Notes: generated from the sequence alone by a model not told the origin. Shown: positions 36,145 through 44,836, counted from the stretch's first letter. The stretch: DNA of 64,000 nucleotides from Kineococcus sp. NBC_00420 (GCF_036021035.1 NZ_CP107930.1:4798006-4862005); one strand, 5' to 3'. A program made the numbers and translations.

Positions 36145-37290
36145 TCAGCTGAAGCGCGCCTGCAGTGTCTGCACGTTGGCCACGTAACGACGCGTGTCGT
36201 CGTACATCCCGCGCGAGCGCACCGACGCCTGACCCTGGTAGTAGGACGCGATCGCGACGTCCGGCGGGTTGTTGGCGACGAGCGTGCGCAGGATCGCCAC
36301 CCCGGCCCGCGCGTTGTCGCGCGCGTCGAACAGGTCGATGGGTCGTCCCAGCAGGTCCGAGGCCCACTCACCGGAGCTCGGGATGACCTGCATCGCGCCG
36401 ATGGCGTTGGCGCCGGAGACGACCTTCATGGTGAAGCCGGACTCCTGGTAGCCGATGGCCAGCGCCAGCGACGGGTCCACCCCGAGCTTCACCGCGGTGG
36501 AGCGGATGATCTCGCGCATCTCGTCGCGGCTCGGCTGGGCGGAGGCCTGCAGCTTCGCGCGGTTGGTCTCGACGGCTTCGCTGACGGTGGCCGCCTGGGT
36601 CGGCTGCGGGGCCGGGGCCTGCGTCGCCGTCGTGGGGCGGCCGCCGAGCTGCAGCGCCTGGCCCTCGAGGATGAAGCCGGTGTCGTCGAGGCCGTTGAGC
36701 GCGACGAGGTCGTCGACGCTCACCCCGGTCGTCTGCGCGATGTGGGACAGGGTGTCCCCGGCGCGGACGGTGTACGTCGTGCTGCCCGTGCGGGTGGTGG
36801 GTCCGGCGCCGGCACCCGTGCCGCCGGACAGTGTGAGGACCTGACCGGCGCGGATGAACCCGTCGGCGCTGAGCCCGTTGGCCTCACGCAGGGCACCGAC
36901 GGTGGTGCCCTGCGCCACGGCGATCGCCCCGAGGGTGTCACCGGGGCGGACGGTGTAGCTGCCACCGGCGGGCGCGTCACCGGCGTCGCTGCCGGTCGCC
37001 TCGGGCCGGGGGATCCGCAGGCGCTGGCCCTCGACGATGGTGGCGCCGCGGTCGAGGCCGTTGGCCTCCACGATCGCGTCGACGGTGGTGCCGGAGCGGT
37101 TCGCGATCGCCCCCACGGTGTCGCCGAGCTGGACGGTGACGGTCTCCTCCGGCGTCGCGGCGTGGGCCGCGGTGGCCGTGGCGGGGACGAGCGCGGTGGG
37201 AGCGGCGGCCCCGACGAGGGCGGCGGCCAGCCACCGGCCGCGCCGGGAGTTCTTCTCGGGTGCGTCGCTGGGGTCGTGGTCGTCGGCCAT
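36145..37290 (-). CDS. Secreted LysM protein with lytic transglycosylase domain
   Basis: Cell-wall hydrolase of 381 residues: signal peptide (to about residue 45, ending ATAAHAA), three LysM repeats (VTVQLGDTVGAIANRSG, YTVRPGDTLGAIAVAQG, YTVRAGDTLSHIAQTTG) separated by low-complexity linkers, then an SLT domain with catalytic Glu in YQESGF and the GAMQVIP segment. The ATG at 37290 follows CGAGGAAC. It precedes the PASTA kinase gene by 32 bases on the same strand, suggesting a shared transcript and possible control of wall turnover by the kinase pathway. Confidence 0.9.
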   Translation of the reverse strand: MADDHDPSDAPEKNSRRGRWLAAALVGAAAPTALVPATATAAHAATPEETVTVQLGDTVGAIANRSGTTVDAIVEANGLDRGATIVEGQRLRIPRPEATGSDAGDAPAGGSYTVRPGDTLGAIAVAQGTTVGALREANGLSADGFIRAGQVLTLSGGTGAGAGPTTRTGSTTYTVRAGDTLSHIAQTTGVSVDDLVALNGLDDTGFILEGQALQLGGRPTTATQAPAPQPTQAATVSEAVETNRAKLQASAQPSRDEMREIIRSTAVKLGVDPSLALAIGYQESGFTMKVVSGANAIGAMQVIPSSGEWASDLLGRPIDLFDARDNARAGVAILRTLVANNPPDVAIASYYQGQASVRSRGMYDDTRRYVANVQTLQARFS

Positions 37291-37453
37291 GGCGGGGGTT
37301 CCTCGCAGGTCGTCAGGGGCTAGTGGTGCACGAGCTTCAGGTGGGGCTGGTGGGGCGGGGGTGAACCTATCGGACGCTCCCGACACCACCACCCCAACGA
37401 TGGTGGAGAGCGTGACTTCGTCGGGGGAGGTGGGCGGGCGCGTCGCGAGACGG

Positions 37454-37468
37454 CAGACTGGTGGGGTG
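37454..37468 (+). promoter_or_regulatory. Leaderless promoter -10 box of the Rv2175c-like gene
   Basis: CAGACT (37454-37459) is followed by exactly six bases and the GTG start at 37466. The first base deviates from TANNNT. Confidence 0.45.
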
Positions 37469-37861
37469 GTTGCACCGCTGAGAGCAGAGATCGCCCGTGA
37501 GACGGGTACCGACGAACTGGACGCCCTCGTCCCCGAGTGGCTGACCGTCCCCGACGTGGCCGAGGTGGCCGGCGTCGACCAGCGCGAGGTCCGGCGCTGG
37601 CTGCAGGAACGTGAACTGGTGGCCGTCCGTCGCGGGGAACGTGCCGTCGCGCACGTCCCCGCCGGATTCGTCACCCCTGAGGGTCCGCTGAACCACCTGA
37701 AGGGCACGTTGTCGGTGCTCGCCGACTCCGGCTTCACCGACACCGAGTCCATCGGGTGGCTCTACACGCCGGACGACACGCTGCCGGGCACGCCCGTCGA
37801 CGCGCTGAAGGCGAACCGCAAGACCGAGATCCGCCGTCGCGCGCAGGCCCTCAGCTTCTGA
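37466..37861 (+). CDS. Rv2175c-like winged-helix DNA-binding protein
   Basis: A 131-residue protein with an excisionase/MerR-like helix-turn-helix (TVPDVAEVAGVDQREVRRWLQERELVAVRRG) and the C-terminal domain of the Rv2175c family (FVTPEGPLNHLKGTLSVLADSGF, then TPVDALKANRKTEIRRRAQAL). In M. tuberculosis the orthologue is phosphorylated by PknL, which blocks DNA binding. The GTG at 37466 is preferred because a -10-like box sits six bases upstream; ATG at 37400 would add 22 residues. It is divergent from the LysM gene. Confidence 0.88.
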   Translation: MVAPLRAEIARETGTDELDALVPEWLTVPDVAEVAGVDQREVRRWLQERELVAVRRGERAVAHVPAGFVTPEGPLNHLKGTLSVLADSGFTDTESIGWLYTPDDTLPGTPVDALKANRKTEIRRRAQALSF

Positions 37862-37870
37862 GGACCACGA

Positions 37871-37903
37871 CCGACGACCTCGCTGGCCCAGTGAGGTCGT
37901 CGG
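37871..37903. terminator. Bidirectional terminator between the Rv2175c-like gene and crtB
   Basis: CCGACGACCTC (37871-37881) pairs with its complement (37893-37903); inner CTGG/CCAG extends the stem after one mismatch. It lies between convergent genes. Confidence 0.8.
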
Positions 37904-37911
37904 TGGGGACC

Positions 37912-38877
37912 TCAGCGGGCAGCGGTCCGCCAGCGCGACTCCTCGCGGCGCGCCCGCCGGGCCCGGACCAGGCCGGGCAGGGCGACGGCCAGGCGACGGC
38001 GTCCGCTGACCCGCACCCGGCGTGCGAGGACGTCGTACCCGGCGCGCTCGACCTCGTCGAGGATCCCGCCGTAGAGCAGGTACGCCGTGCGCAGGCAGTC
38101 CCGGCTGGTCGGGTGGACCATGTCCAGCCCGAGCTCCGCCTCGGCGTACAGCTCCCGGGTCCGCTCGGTCTCGAAGGCGAGCAGGTCGCGGACGGCCTGC
38201 GGTGTCGTCCCCGCCCTGCGCGCGGCGAAGAGGTCCTCGCGGGTCAGCCCGAACCGCGTGAGGTCCTCACCGGGCAGGTAGACCCGACCGCGGTCGAGGT
38301 CCTCACCGACGTCGCGGATGAAGTTCGTCAGCTGGAACGCCACGCCCAGGGCGCGGGCCGGCGCGACGGCGTCCGGGGTGAGCGGCTCCAGGATCGGCAG
38401 CATCTGCAGACCGATGACCGCCGCGGACCCGTAGACGTAGCGGTCCAGGTCCGCGTAGGTGGGGTAGCCGGTCTCGGTGATGTCCATCCGCATCGAGTCC
38501 AGGAACGCCTCGACCTGCTCCCGCGGGATGTCCCAACGGCGCATCGTCACCGCCATCGCCCGCCCGACCGGGTCGTGCGGGCCGTCCTCGTCCAACGACT
38601 TCAGGAAGTCGTCGGACCACGCGACGAGAGCGTCCGGGTCGGGGTCGGTGAAGGAGTCGACGAACTCGTCGGCGTAGCGGGCGAACCCGTACAGCGCCCA
38701 CACGTAGGGACGCTTCGCCGCGGGCAGCAGCAACGTCGCCAGGTAGTACGTCTTCCCGTGGTCGGCGTGCAGGCGCCGGCAGGTCTCGAACGCGGCGCGC
38801 AGCTCCGGGTCGTGCAGCGCGGGGTCGGTCGCCGCGGCCGCGTCCAGGGCCGCGGCGCTGCTGCGGGGCAGCTTCAC
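37912..38877 (-). CDS. crtB: Phytoene synthase
   Basis: Condenses two GGPP to phytoene, the first committed step to C40 carotenoids. The 321-residue protein has both aspartate-rich motifs, DEFVD (70-74) and DVGED (188-192), and the QLTNFIRDVGEDLDRGRVYLP signature. The GTG start overlaps the crtI stop by four bases (GTGA). It is the third gene of the GGPP synthase-crtI-crtB operon and ends at a terminator. Its Arg-rich C-terminal tail (ARRARREESRWR) is not part of the fold. Confidence 0.95.
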   Translation of the reverse strand: MKLPRSSAAALDAAAATDPALHDPELRAAFETCRRLHADHGKTYYLATLLLPAAKRPYVWALYGFARYADEFVDSFTDPDPDALVAWSDDFLKSLDEDGPHDPVGRAMAVTMRRWDIPREQVEAFLDSMRMDITETGYPTYADLDRYVYGSAAVIGLQMLPILEPLTPDAVAPARALGVAFQLTNFIRDVGEDLDRGRVYLPGEDLTRFGLTREDLFAARRAGTTPQAVRDLLAFETERTRELYAEAELGLDMVHPTSRDCLRTAYLLYGGILDEVERAGYDVLARRVRVSGRRRLAVALPGLVRARRARREESRWRTAAR

Positions 38878-40433
38878 ACGCTGCGCCAGGCGCGCGAACG
38901 GTACGAGCGGTCCCGGCCCGTCACGCGCTCGGCCGCCAGCCGACCCGAGACGAGCACCATCGGCACCCCGACCCCGGGCTGGGTGCCGGAGCCGGTGAAG
39001 ACGACGTTCTCGCCCCACATGTTCCCCGGCCGGAACGGCCCGGTCTGGCGGAACAGGTGCGAGGACGCGAACGGGGCGCCGTCGGCCATGCCCCGGCGTT
39101 CCCAGTCGGCCGGGGTGGCGACGTCCTCGACCTCGAGGGAGTCGCCGAAGCCCTCGTAGCCGCGCTGCTCCATGACCTCCAGCACGTGCTCGCGGTAGCG
39201 CGGGGCGTGGGTGTCCCAGTCGATCCGGCTCGAGCCCGCCGAGAGCGACGGCGTCGGGAAGAGCACGTAGTAGACGTGCTTGCCGGCCGGGGCCAGCGAC
39301 GGGTCGGAGACCGTGGGGCGCGAGACGAGGACCGAGGGGTCGCTCATCAGCCGCCCGTCGAGGAGTTCGGCGAACACCTGCTCCCACGCGTCCCCGAAGT
39401 GGATCGAGTGGTGGACCGGATCCGGGTAGTCCTTCGAGGACCCGGCCAGCAGGAGGTAGCAGGAGGGGGAGAAGGTCAGCTTGCGCCGCACCGGGTCCCC
39501 GAGGAGCTGCTCCCGGGCGACCGGGAGGTCGGGGTTGAGCACGACGACGTCGGCGGGGAACCGCCGCCCGTCCGCGGTGAGGACCGCCGTGGCCCGTCCG
39601 CCGTGGTGCTCCACCTTCGTGACGGTCGTGCCGTAGTGGAACTGCACCCCGTGCTTCTCCGCCGCGGCCGCCATCGCCGTCGGCAGCGCGTGCATGCCGC
39701 CCTTGGGGAAGAAGACCCCCGCGACGGAGTCCATGTAGGCGATGACGGCGTAGAGCGCGAGGGCGTCGTAGGGGGACAGCCCCGCGTAGAGGGCCTGGAA
39801 GGAGAACATCCGCTGGGTCCGCGGGTCCTTGAGGAACTTCCCGACCTCGGGGGCCATCTTCTTGAAGCCCCCGGCCGCCAGCAGGCGCACGAGGTTCGGC
39901 TTGAGCAGGTCCAGCGGGGTGTCGATGTTGGAGTCGATGAAGTCGCGGATCTCGTAGCGGTAGAGGTTCGCGACGTGCTGGACGAAACGCCGGTAGCCGT
40001 CGGCCTCCGCTGCGCCGCAGAGCTTCTCGATCTCCACCGCGGTCCGCTCCACGTCCGAGGAGACGTAGAGGCTCGAACCGTCGGCGAAGTTCCCGCGGTA
40101 GAGCGGGTCGACGGGCTGCAGGTCCAGCCAGTCGTTCATGTCCTCGCCGAGGGCGTCGAAGCAGTCGGCGATGAGGTCCGGCATGGTGAGGACCGTCGGA
40201 CCGGTGTCGAAGCGGTACTGCCCGTCCGCCGTGTCCGTCACCACCAGTCCGGCACGACCACCCGGCACGTCCTCCCGTTCGAGGACGGTGACCTTGCGTC
40301 CGGCACCGGCCAGGCGCATCGCGGTGGACAGCCCGGCGAGGCCGGCCCCGACCACGACGACGTTCTCGCTGGGGCCGCTCACGTGCCGGGTGCGGCCCGG
40401 CAACCAGTCGAGGGTGCGGTCGAGGGCGCTCAC
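38874..40433 (-). CDS. crtI: Phytoene desaturase
   Basis: FAD-dependent enzyme converting phytoene stepwise to lycopene or a related polyene. The 519-residue protein has the dinucleotide-binding fold VVVGAGLAGLSTAMRLA, the FDTGPTVLTMPDL segment and the C-terminal TGSGTQPGVGVPMVLVSG signature of bacterial CrtI enzymes. Its GTG start overlaps the GGPP synthase stop by four bases. Confidence 0.94.
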   Translation of the reverse strand: MSALDRTLDWLPGRTRHVSGPSENVVVVGAGLAGLSTAMRLAGAGRKVTVLEREDVPGGRAGLVVTDTADGQYRFDTGPTVLTMPDLIADCFDALGEDMNDWLDLQPVDPLYRGNFADGSSLYVSSDVERTAVEIEKLCGAAEADGYRRFVQHVANLYRYEIRDFIDSNIDTPLDLLKPNLVRLLAAGGFKKMAPEVGKFLKDPRTQRMFSFQALYAGLSPYDALALYAVIAYMDSVAGVFFPKGGMHALPTAMAAAAEKHGVQFHYGTTVTKVEHHGGRATAVLTADGRRFPADVVVLNPDLPVAREQLLGDPVRRKLTFSPSCYLLLAGSSKDYPDPVHHSIHFGDAWEQVFAELLDGRLMSDPSVLVSRPTVSDPSLAPAGKHVYYVLFPTPSLSAGSSRIDWDTHAPRYREHVLEVMEQRGYEGFGDSLEVEDVATPADWERRGMADGAPFASSHLFRQTGPFRPGNMWGENVVFTGSGTQPGVGVPMVLVSGRLAAERVTGRDRSYRSRAWRSV

Positions 40434-41527
40434 GAGCGACGGCTCGTGGCGGCGACGACGAGTTCGTGCAGCGCGGCGCGGGCCGGTTCGCTCACGTCGG
40501 CGGCGTCCAGCGTCGCGCAGGCCACGTCTACCTGTTCGGAAATGATCTTCTCCACTCCAGTCAGGGCACCGGTGTCCACCAGAACCTGTCGCAAGGTCTG
40601 GACGCCCGAGGCGTCCAGGTCGGGGGCGCCCAGGTAGCGCTTGATCTGCGCGGCCTGGGCGGGGTCGGCGGCCTGCACGGCCAGACCGACCAGCACGGTG
40701 CGCTTGCCCTCCCGGAGGTCGTCCCCAGCGGGTTTGCCCGTCTCGGTGGGATCACCGAACACGCCCAGGACGTCGTCGCGCAGCTGGAACGCCTCACCCA
40801 GCGCCAGCCCGAAGCGCGAGTAGTCGGCCAGCAGGTCGGTCGAGGCCCCGGCCAGCGAGCCCCCCAGCAGCAGCGGGTGCTCGATGGAGTACTTCGCGCT
40901 CTTGAACGTCACGACCCGCCGGGCCCGGTCCACGGCGCCGGCGGCACCGCGCTGGTCCGAGGACGCCTGCTCGAGCATGTCGAGGTACTGCCCACCCATG
41001 AGCTGCGTGCGCATCACGTTGAAGATCCGCCGGCCGCGGTCCAGGGCGTCGGGGTCCAGGCGGGCCCGGGAGAAGAGTTCGTCGCTCCACCCCAGGCACA
41101 GGTCGCCCGCGAGGACCGCCCCGGCCAGCCCGAACCGCTCGCCGCTGCCGTCCCAGCCCTGCGCCGCGTGCAGCGACGCGAAACGGCGGTGCACGGCGGG
41201 CTGGCCCCGGCGGGTGTCGGAGTCGTCCATCACGTCGTCGTGGATGAGCGCCGCCGCCTGGAAGAGTTCCAGCGACGCGGCGGCGGTCACGATGCCCTCG
41301 TCGGGGAGGTCGCCACCGACGCCGCGGAAACCCCAGTAGCAGAACGCCGGACGCAACCGCTTCCCACCGGAGAGCAACGACGAGATCGCGTCGAGGATCG
41401 GTGTGCAGTCGTCACTGACCTCGCTCAGGACCGCGGCCTGGTCCCGCAGGAAGTCGTCGAGGACCTCCGAGACGGCACGTCGCAGATCGCTGGTCACCGT
41501 CGGGTGGGCGGAGGAGGCGGGCGGCAC
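40430..41527 (-). CDS. Geranylgeranyl diphosphate synthase (polyprenyl synthetase family)
   Basis: Supplies GGPP to the downstream crtB product. The 365-residue protein has the first aspartate-rich motif HDDVMDD (Asp97, Asp98, Asp101) with DTRRGQP, and the second motif LRDDVLGVFGD (Asp250, Asp251). Small residues ahead of the first motif fit a C20 product. It opens a three-gene operon with four-base overlaps at each junction. The GTG start sits six bases after a TAGAGT box, so the transcript is probably leaderless. Position matches idsA2 (Rv2173) of M. tuberculosis. Confidence 0.92.
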   Translation of the reverse strand: MPPASSAHPTVTSDLRRAVSEVLDDFLRDQAAVLSEVSDDCTPILDAISSLLSGGKRLRPAFCYWGFRGVGGDLPDEGIVTAAASLELFQAAALIHDDVMDDSDTRRGQPAVHRRFASLHAAQGWDGSGERFGLAGAVLAGDLCLGWSDELFSRARLDPDALDRGRRIFNVMRTQLMGGQYLDMLEQASSDQRGAAGAVDRARRVVTFKSAKYSIEHPLLLGGSLAGASTDLLADYSRFGLALGEAFQLRDDVLGVFGDPTETGKPAGDDLREGKRTVLVGLAVQAADPAQAAQIKRYLGAPDLDASGVQTLRQVLVDTGALTGVEKIISEQVDVACATLDAADVSEPARAALHELVVAATSRRS

Positions 41528-41539
41528 AGGTGCACTCTA
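41525..41539 (-). promoter_or_regulatory. Leaderless promoter of the GGPP synthase-crtI-crtB operon
   Basis: On the minus strand TAGAGT (41534-41539) is followed by six bases and the GTG at 41527. The same TAGAGT-GC context occurs before the CruF-like gene. Confidence 0.6.
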
Positions 41540-41609
41540 AGCACCCCCCTGTCGGCAGGCGAACGCGCGTCCGGGCTGGTCACCGGCGGGTCACGGGCGG
41601 GTCGGGCTC

Positions 41610-41625
41610 TACCGTTGGGTCCGTG
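41610..41625 (+). promoter_or_regulatory. Possible leaderless promoter of the CDP-alcohol phosphatidyltransferase-like gene
   Basis: TACCGT (41610-41615) is followed by seven bases and GTG at 41623. It is divergent from the GGPP synthase promoter, 70 bp away. Confidence 0.5.
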
Positions 41626-42273
41626 GCGATGGATCGAGAGGCGTACCTGCGCGCCTGGCGTGCACTGCACGGTGGAACGCACGCCAACGCCCTCGTCCGC
41701 GGCTGGCTCAGCGCGGCGCACGCCCTCGCCCGCCCGCTCGCCGGGGCCGGCGTCCCCCCGGCGGCGATCACGCTGTCCGGCGGTGCCCTCGCGGTCGTCG
41801 CGGCGGCCGTCGCCGTGCTCGGTGGCCGCGGCGGGGTGGCGGCGGTGGCGGCCGGCGCGCTGCTCGCGATCGCCGGGATCTTCGACAACCTCGACGGTGC
41901 CGTCGCGGTCATGACGGGCCGGACCAGCCGCCGCGGCGCGCTGCTCGACGCGGCCTGCGACCGGGTCGGCGACGCCGCGTGCGCCGTCGTGCTCTGGGGG
42001 TGCGGCGCCCCGGCCTGGTTGGTCCTCACCGCGGGCGGGTTCGCCCAGCTGCAGGAGTACCTGCGCGCGCGGGGTCAGGGCCTCGGCGTCGACGACGTGC
42101 GGATCGTCTCCGTCGCCGAACGCCCCGTCCGGCTCGCGATCGCCGCGTCCTGCGCCGCCGCCACCGCCGTCGTCGTCTGGCTGGACTGGGCGACGCTCGG
42201 CGCCGGGGTGTGGGCCGTCCTCGGCTTCATCGGGCTGGTGCAGGTCGCGACCGCGGTCGGCCGCCGGCTCTAG
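41623..42273 (+). CDS. CDP-alcohol phosphatidyltransferase-like membrane protein
   Basis: A 216-residue membrane protein with five or six helices. It carries the CDP-alcohol phosphotransferase motif in altered form: Asp91-Gly92, then Val96 in place of the usual Arg of DGxxAR, Gly105, Asp109 and Asp113. All four metal-binding aspartate positions seem kept, but the Arg is lost, so activity or substrate may be unusual. It lies alone on the plus strand inside the carotenoid region, and its TAG overlaps the stop codon of the convergent CrtI-type gene. A role in carotenoid or phospholipid chemistry is possible but not shown. Confidence 0.82.
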   Translation: MAMDREAYLRAWRALHGGTHANALVRGWLSAAHALARPLAGAGVPPAAITLSGGALAVVAAAVAVLGGRGGVAAVAAGALLAIAGIFDNLDGAVAVMTGRTSRRGALLDAACDRVGDAACAVVLWGCGAPAWLVLTAGGFAQLQEYLRARGQGLGVDDVRIVSVAERPVRLAIAASCAAATAVVVWLDWATLGAGVWAVLGFIGLVQVATAVGRRL

Positions 42274-43736
42274 GCCGGCCCGATGAGGTCGGTGACGATC
42301 CGCGCCGAGAGACCCACCAGGGGCAGCCCCCCACCCGGGTGCGAACTGCCCCCGACGAGGAACAACCCCGGGACGGGTGAGCGGTTCGCCGGGCGCAGGA
42401 AGGCCGAGCGCGCCCCGTTGCTGGCCGTCCCGTAGATCGCCCCGCCGTCGCTGCCGGTGCGGCGTTCGAGGTCGGCGGGGGTGCGGACCTCGCTCCAACG
42501 CAGCCTGTCCCGGACGTCCAGACCGCGCGACGCCATGGTCTCCAGCACCGTGCGGGTGTGCCGGCGCACGAGGTCGGGTGCGCTCCAGTCGGTGCCGCGC
42601 TCCGGGTCGTGCACGGGGGCGTTGACCAGGACGAACCAGGCCTCGGAGTTCTCGTCCGGACGCAGCGCCGGGTCGTCGGGGGCGCTGACGTAGACCGTCG
42701 GGTCCGCCACCGGCCGGCCGGCGGCGAGGTCGGCGAACTCCGCGTCGTAGTCGTCGGGGAAGAGGACCGTGTGGTGACGCAGCCCCGGGGTCCGCCCGTC
42801 CAGGGCCAGCAGCAGCACGAACCCCGACGTCGAGCGGCGCGAACGGCGGGGCGCCAGCCGCGGTCGGGGCAGCAGCGTGCGGTACAGCTGCGCAGCGTCC
42901 ACCGCCGAGACGACGACGTCGGCGTGCACCTCGGTGCCGTCGGCGAGGCGGACCCCGCTCGCACGGACCCCCTCGTTCAGCACGGCGGCGACCGGGGTCC
43001 CGGTGTGGATCCGCACCCCCAGCTCACCCGCCCGGTCCGCGACGGCGCGCGCCAGCCCGTGCAACCCGCCGCGGACGTACCAGGCGCCGAAGGCCTGCTC
43101 GACGAAGGGCACCGTCGCCAGCGCGGCGGGCGCCTTCGCGGGGTGGGACCCGGAGTAGGTGGCGTAGCGGTCCAGCAGGACCCGCAGGCGCGGGTCACTC
43201 AGGTAGCGCCGTCCCAATCCCCGCAGACTCGCCCACGGGGCCACCGTGGTGACGTCGGAGCGTCTGCGGGCCAACCGCACCAGCGTTCGCGAACCCTCCA
43301 GGGGGGACTCGAGGAACGGTTCGCGGGCCACGTCCCAGATCGCCGCGGCGCGGCGGTGGAACGCCGTCCACTGCGCTCCCGTCCCCGCCCCGAGGGCCTC
43401 GTCCAGGGCCTTGGCGACGACCGGCATCCCGCCCCCCGGCAGGTCGAGTTCCGTGCCGTCGGCGAAGCGGTAGTGCGCGATCGGGTCGAGCGGGACGACG
43501 TCCAGCACCGACTCGATCGGGTCACCCGTCTTGAGGAACAGGTCGCGCTGCACCGCGGGCAGCGTCAGCAGCGACGGACCGGTGTCGAAGGAGAACCCGT
43601 CCCGGCTGAACCAGCCGAGCTTCCCGCCGACCTCCTCGGCCTGCTCGAAGAGCTCCACGCGGTGCCCGAGGGCGGCCAGTCGCGCCGCGACCGACAACCC
43701 CCCGAGGCCCGCCCCGATGACGACGACGGTGCTCAG
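42270..43736 (-). CDS. Second CrtI-type carotenoid desaturase/oxidoreductase (CrtD-like)
   Basis: A 488-residue FAD enzyme with VVVIGAGLGGLSVAARLA at the N-terminus, FDTGPSLLTLP, and a C-terminal LVGGSSHPGGGLPLVGLSARI block. It belongs to the phytoene desaturase superfamily but differs from the CrtI product; next to a CruF-like hydratase it may be a 3,4-desaturase of the CrtD kind. No ATG or GTG lies near the Rossmann motif; the best start is CTG at 43736, overlapping the stop of the glycosyltransferase gene (CTGA), with GGAAGGGG about nine bases upstream. It is the last gene of the cruF-GT2 operon. Confidence 0.85.
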   Translation of the reverse strand: MSTVVVIGAGLGGLSVAARLAALGHRVELFEQAEEVGGKLGWFSRDGFSFDTGPSLLTLPAVQRDLFLKTGDPIESVLDVVPLDPIAHYRFADGTELDLPGGGMPVVAKALDEALGAGTGAQWTAFHRRAAAIWDVAREPFLESPLEGSRTLVRLARRRSDVTTVAPWASLRGLGRRYLSDPRLRVLLDRYATYSGSHPAKAPAALATVPFVEQAFGAWYVRGGLHGLARAVADRAGELGVRIHTGTPVAAVLNEGVRASGVRLADGTEVHADVVVSAVDAAQLYRTLLPRPRLAPRRSRRSTSGFVLLLALDGRTPGLRHHTVLFPDDYDAEFADLAAGRPVADPTVYVSAPDDPALRPDENSEAWFVLVNAPVHDPERGTDWSAPDLVRRHTRTVLETMASRGLDVRDRLRWSEVRTPADLERRTGSDGGAIYGTASNGARSAFLRPANRSPVPGLFLVGGSSHPGGGLPLVGLSARIVTDLIGPA

Positions 43737-44836
43737 AGCGTCCGCCCCTTCCAGGTCAGTTCGCCCCGGCCGTGGCGGCGCCAGGAGTCGGCCAGCAGCC
43801 CGAGGAAGACGGCGATGGAGGCCGGGTGCGCGAACGCGTCCGGAACGGAACGGCCACCGGTGCGCTCCGCCGCCGCGTAGCGGCCGACGACGCCGGCGAG
43901 GTAGCCGAGCGCCCCCGCCTTCGACCCCGTCAGGGCCGCGACCGGCGGCACGAGGTAGGCCAGGGCCAGGGCCGCACCCACGGCGCCCGCCGCGGGGGCC
44001 GATCCGAACGCCGACCACAACGACTTCGCGTACCCCTCGCGCAGCTCGTCCCAGCCGCCGTACATCCGGCACGTCGCGAGCGCCGTGCCGTCGGCGACCC
44101 CACCGCGCCCACCGTGCGCCTTCACCGACCGCAGCAGGGCCAGGTCGTCGAGGACCTCGGCCCGCACCGCCGCGTGCCCGTCCGCGTCGCGGTAGGCGGC
44201 GGTGTCGACGAGGAGGAACTGCCCGTTCGCGGCGGCGAGGCTCGCCCGCGGCGAGACCTCCGCCCGCCGCAGCGGCAACGTCGTCAGCCAGGACCACTGC
44301 AACAACGGCTGCACGAGCCGCTCGCTCCAGGTGTCGGCGAGCTGGCGGGGGTAGGGACTGACCAGGTCCAGGCCGGTGCTGCGCAGCAGGTCGACCCCCG
44401 CCGCCACGGCGTGCGGGGCGAGCACCACGTCCGCGTCCACGAAGACCAGCACCTCACCCCCGGCGGCCTGGGCCAGCAGGTGGCAGGCGTGGGTCTTCCC
44501 CAGCCAGCCCGGTTCCGGGCCGTCGCTGCGCAGCAACCGGACCCGTGGGTCGGCGGCGGCGATCGCCGCGACGATGTCGGCCGTGCGGTCGGTCGAGGCG
44601 TCGTCCAGGACGAGCACCTCGTAGTCGGGGACGCTGAGCTGGTCCAGCAGCGAGGTCAGGCAGGCCTCGACGCGGTCCTCCTCGTCGCGCACCGGCACCA
44701 GCACGCTGATCCGTCCCGGGACCGGCGGTGGATCGAGCGGAGGGAGTCGCAACGCGCGGGCGTTCACCAGCGAGTGGGCGGTCAGCGCCACGGCGCTCGC
44801 CGTCCCGGCCCAGGTGAGGGTGCGCCACCAGTTCAC
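43733..44836 (-). CDS. Family 2 glycosyltransferase, membrane-bound, carotenoid-type
   Basis: A 367-residue GT-A enzyme with an N-terminal membrane helix, ISVLVPVRDEEDRVEACL, the DDAST and FVDADV metal motifs, a long acceptor domain and two to three C-terminal helices ending HGRGELTWKGRTL. This layout resembles CrtQ/CruC-type enzymes that glycosylate carotenoid hydroxyl groups. GTG at 44836 overlaps the CruF-like stop by four bases, and its own stop overlaps the CrtI-type start, so the three are probably translated as a unit. Sugar donor unknown. Confidence 0.88.
   Translation of the reverse strand: MNWWRTLTWAGTASAVALTAHSLVNARALRLPPLDPPPVPGRISVLVPVRDEEDRVEACLTSLLDQLSVPDYEVLVLDDASTDRTADIVAAIAAADPRVRLLRSDGPEPGWLGKTHACHLLAQAAGGEVLVFVDADVVLAPHAVAAGVDLLRSTGLDLVSPYPRQLADTWSERLVQPLLQWSWLTTLPLRRAEVSPRASLAAANGQFLLVDTAAYRDADGHAAVRAEVLDDLALLRSVKAHGGRGGVADGTALATCRMYGGWDELREGYAKSLWSAFGSAPAAGAVGAALALAYLVPPVAALTGSKAGALGYLAGVVGRYAAAERTGGRSVPDAFAHPASIAVFLGLLADSWRRHGRGELTWKGRTL

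Noticed and set aside
41561-41572. GAAC-N4-GTCC near the GGPP synthase promoter as a third LexA box
   Set aside because: One of the key bases (GTTC) is wrong and the outer symmetry is missing; carotenoid control by LexA is not supported.
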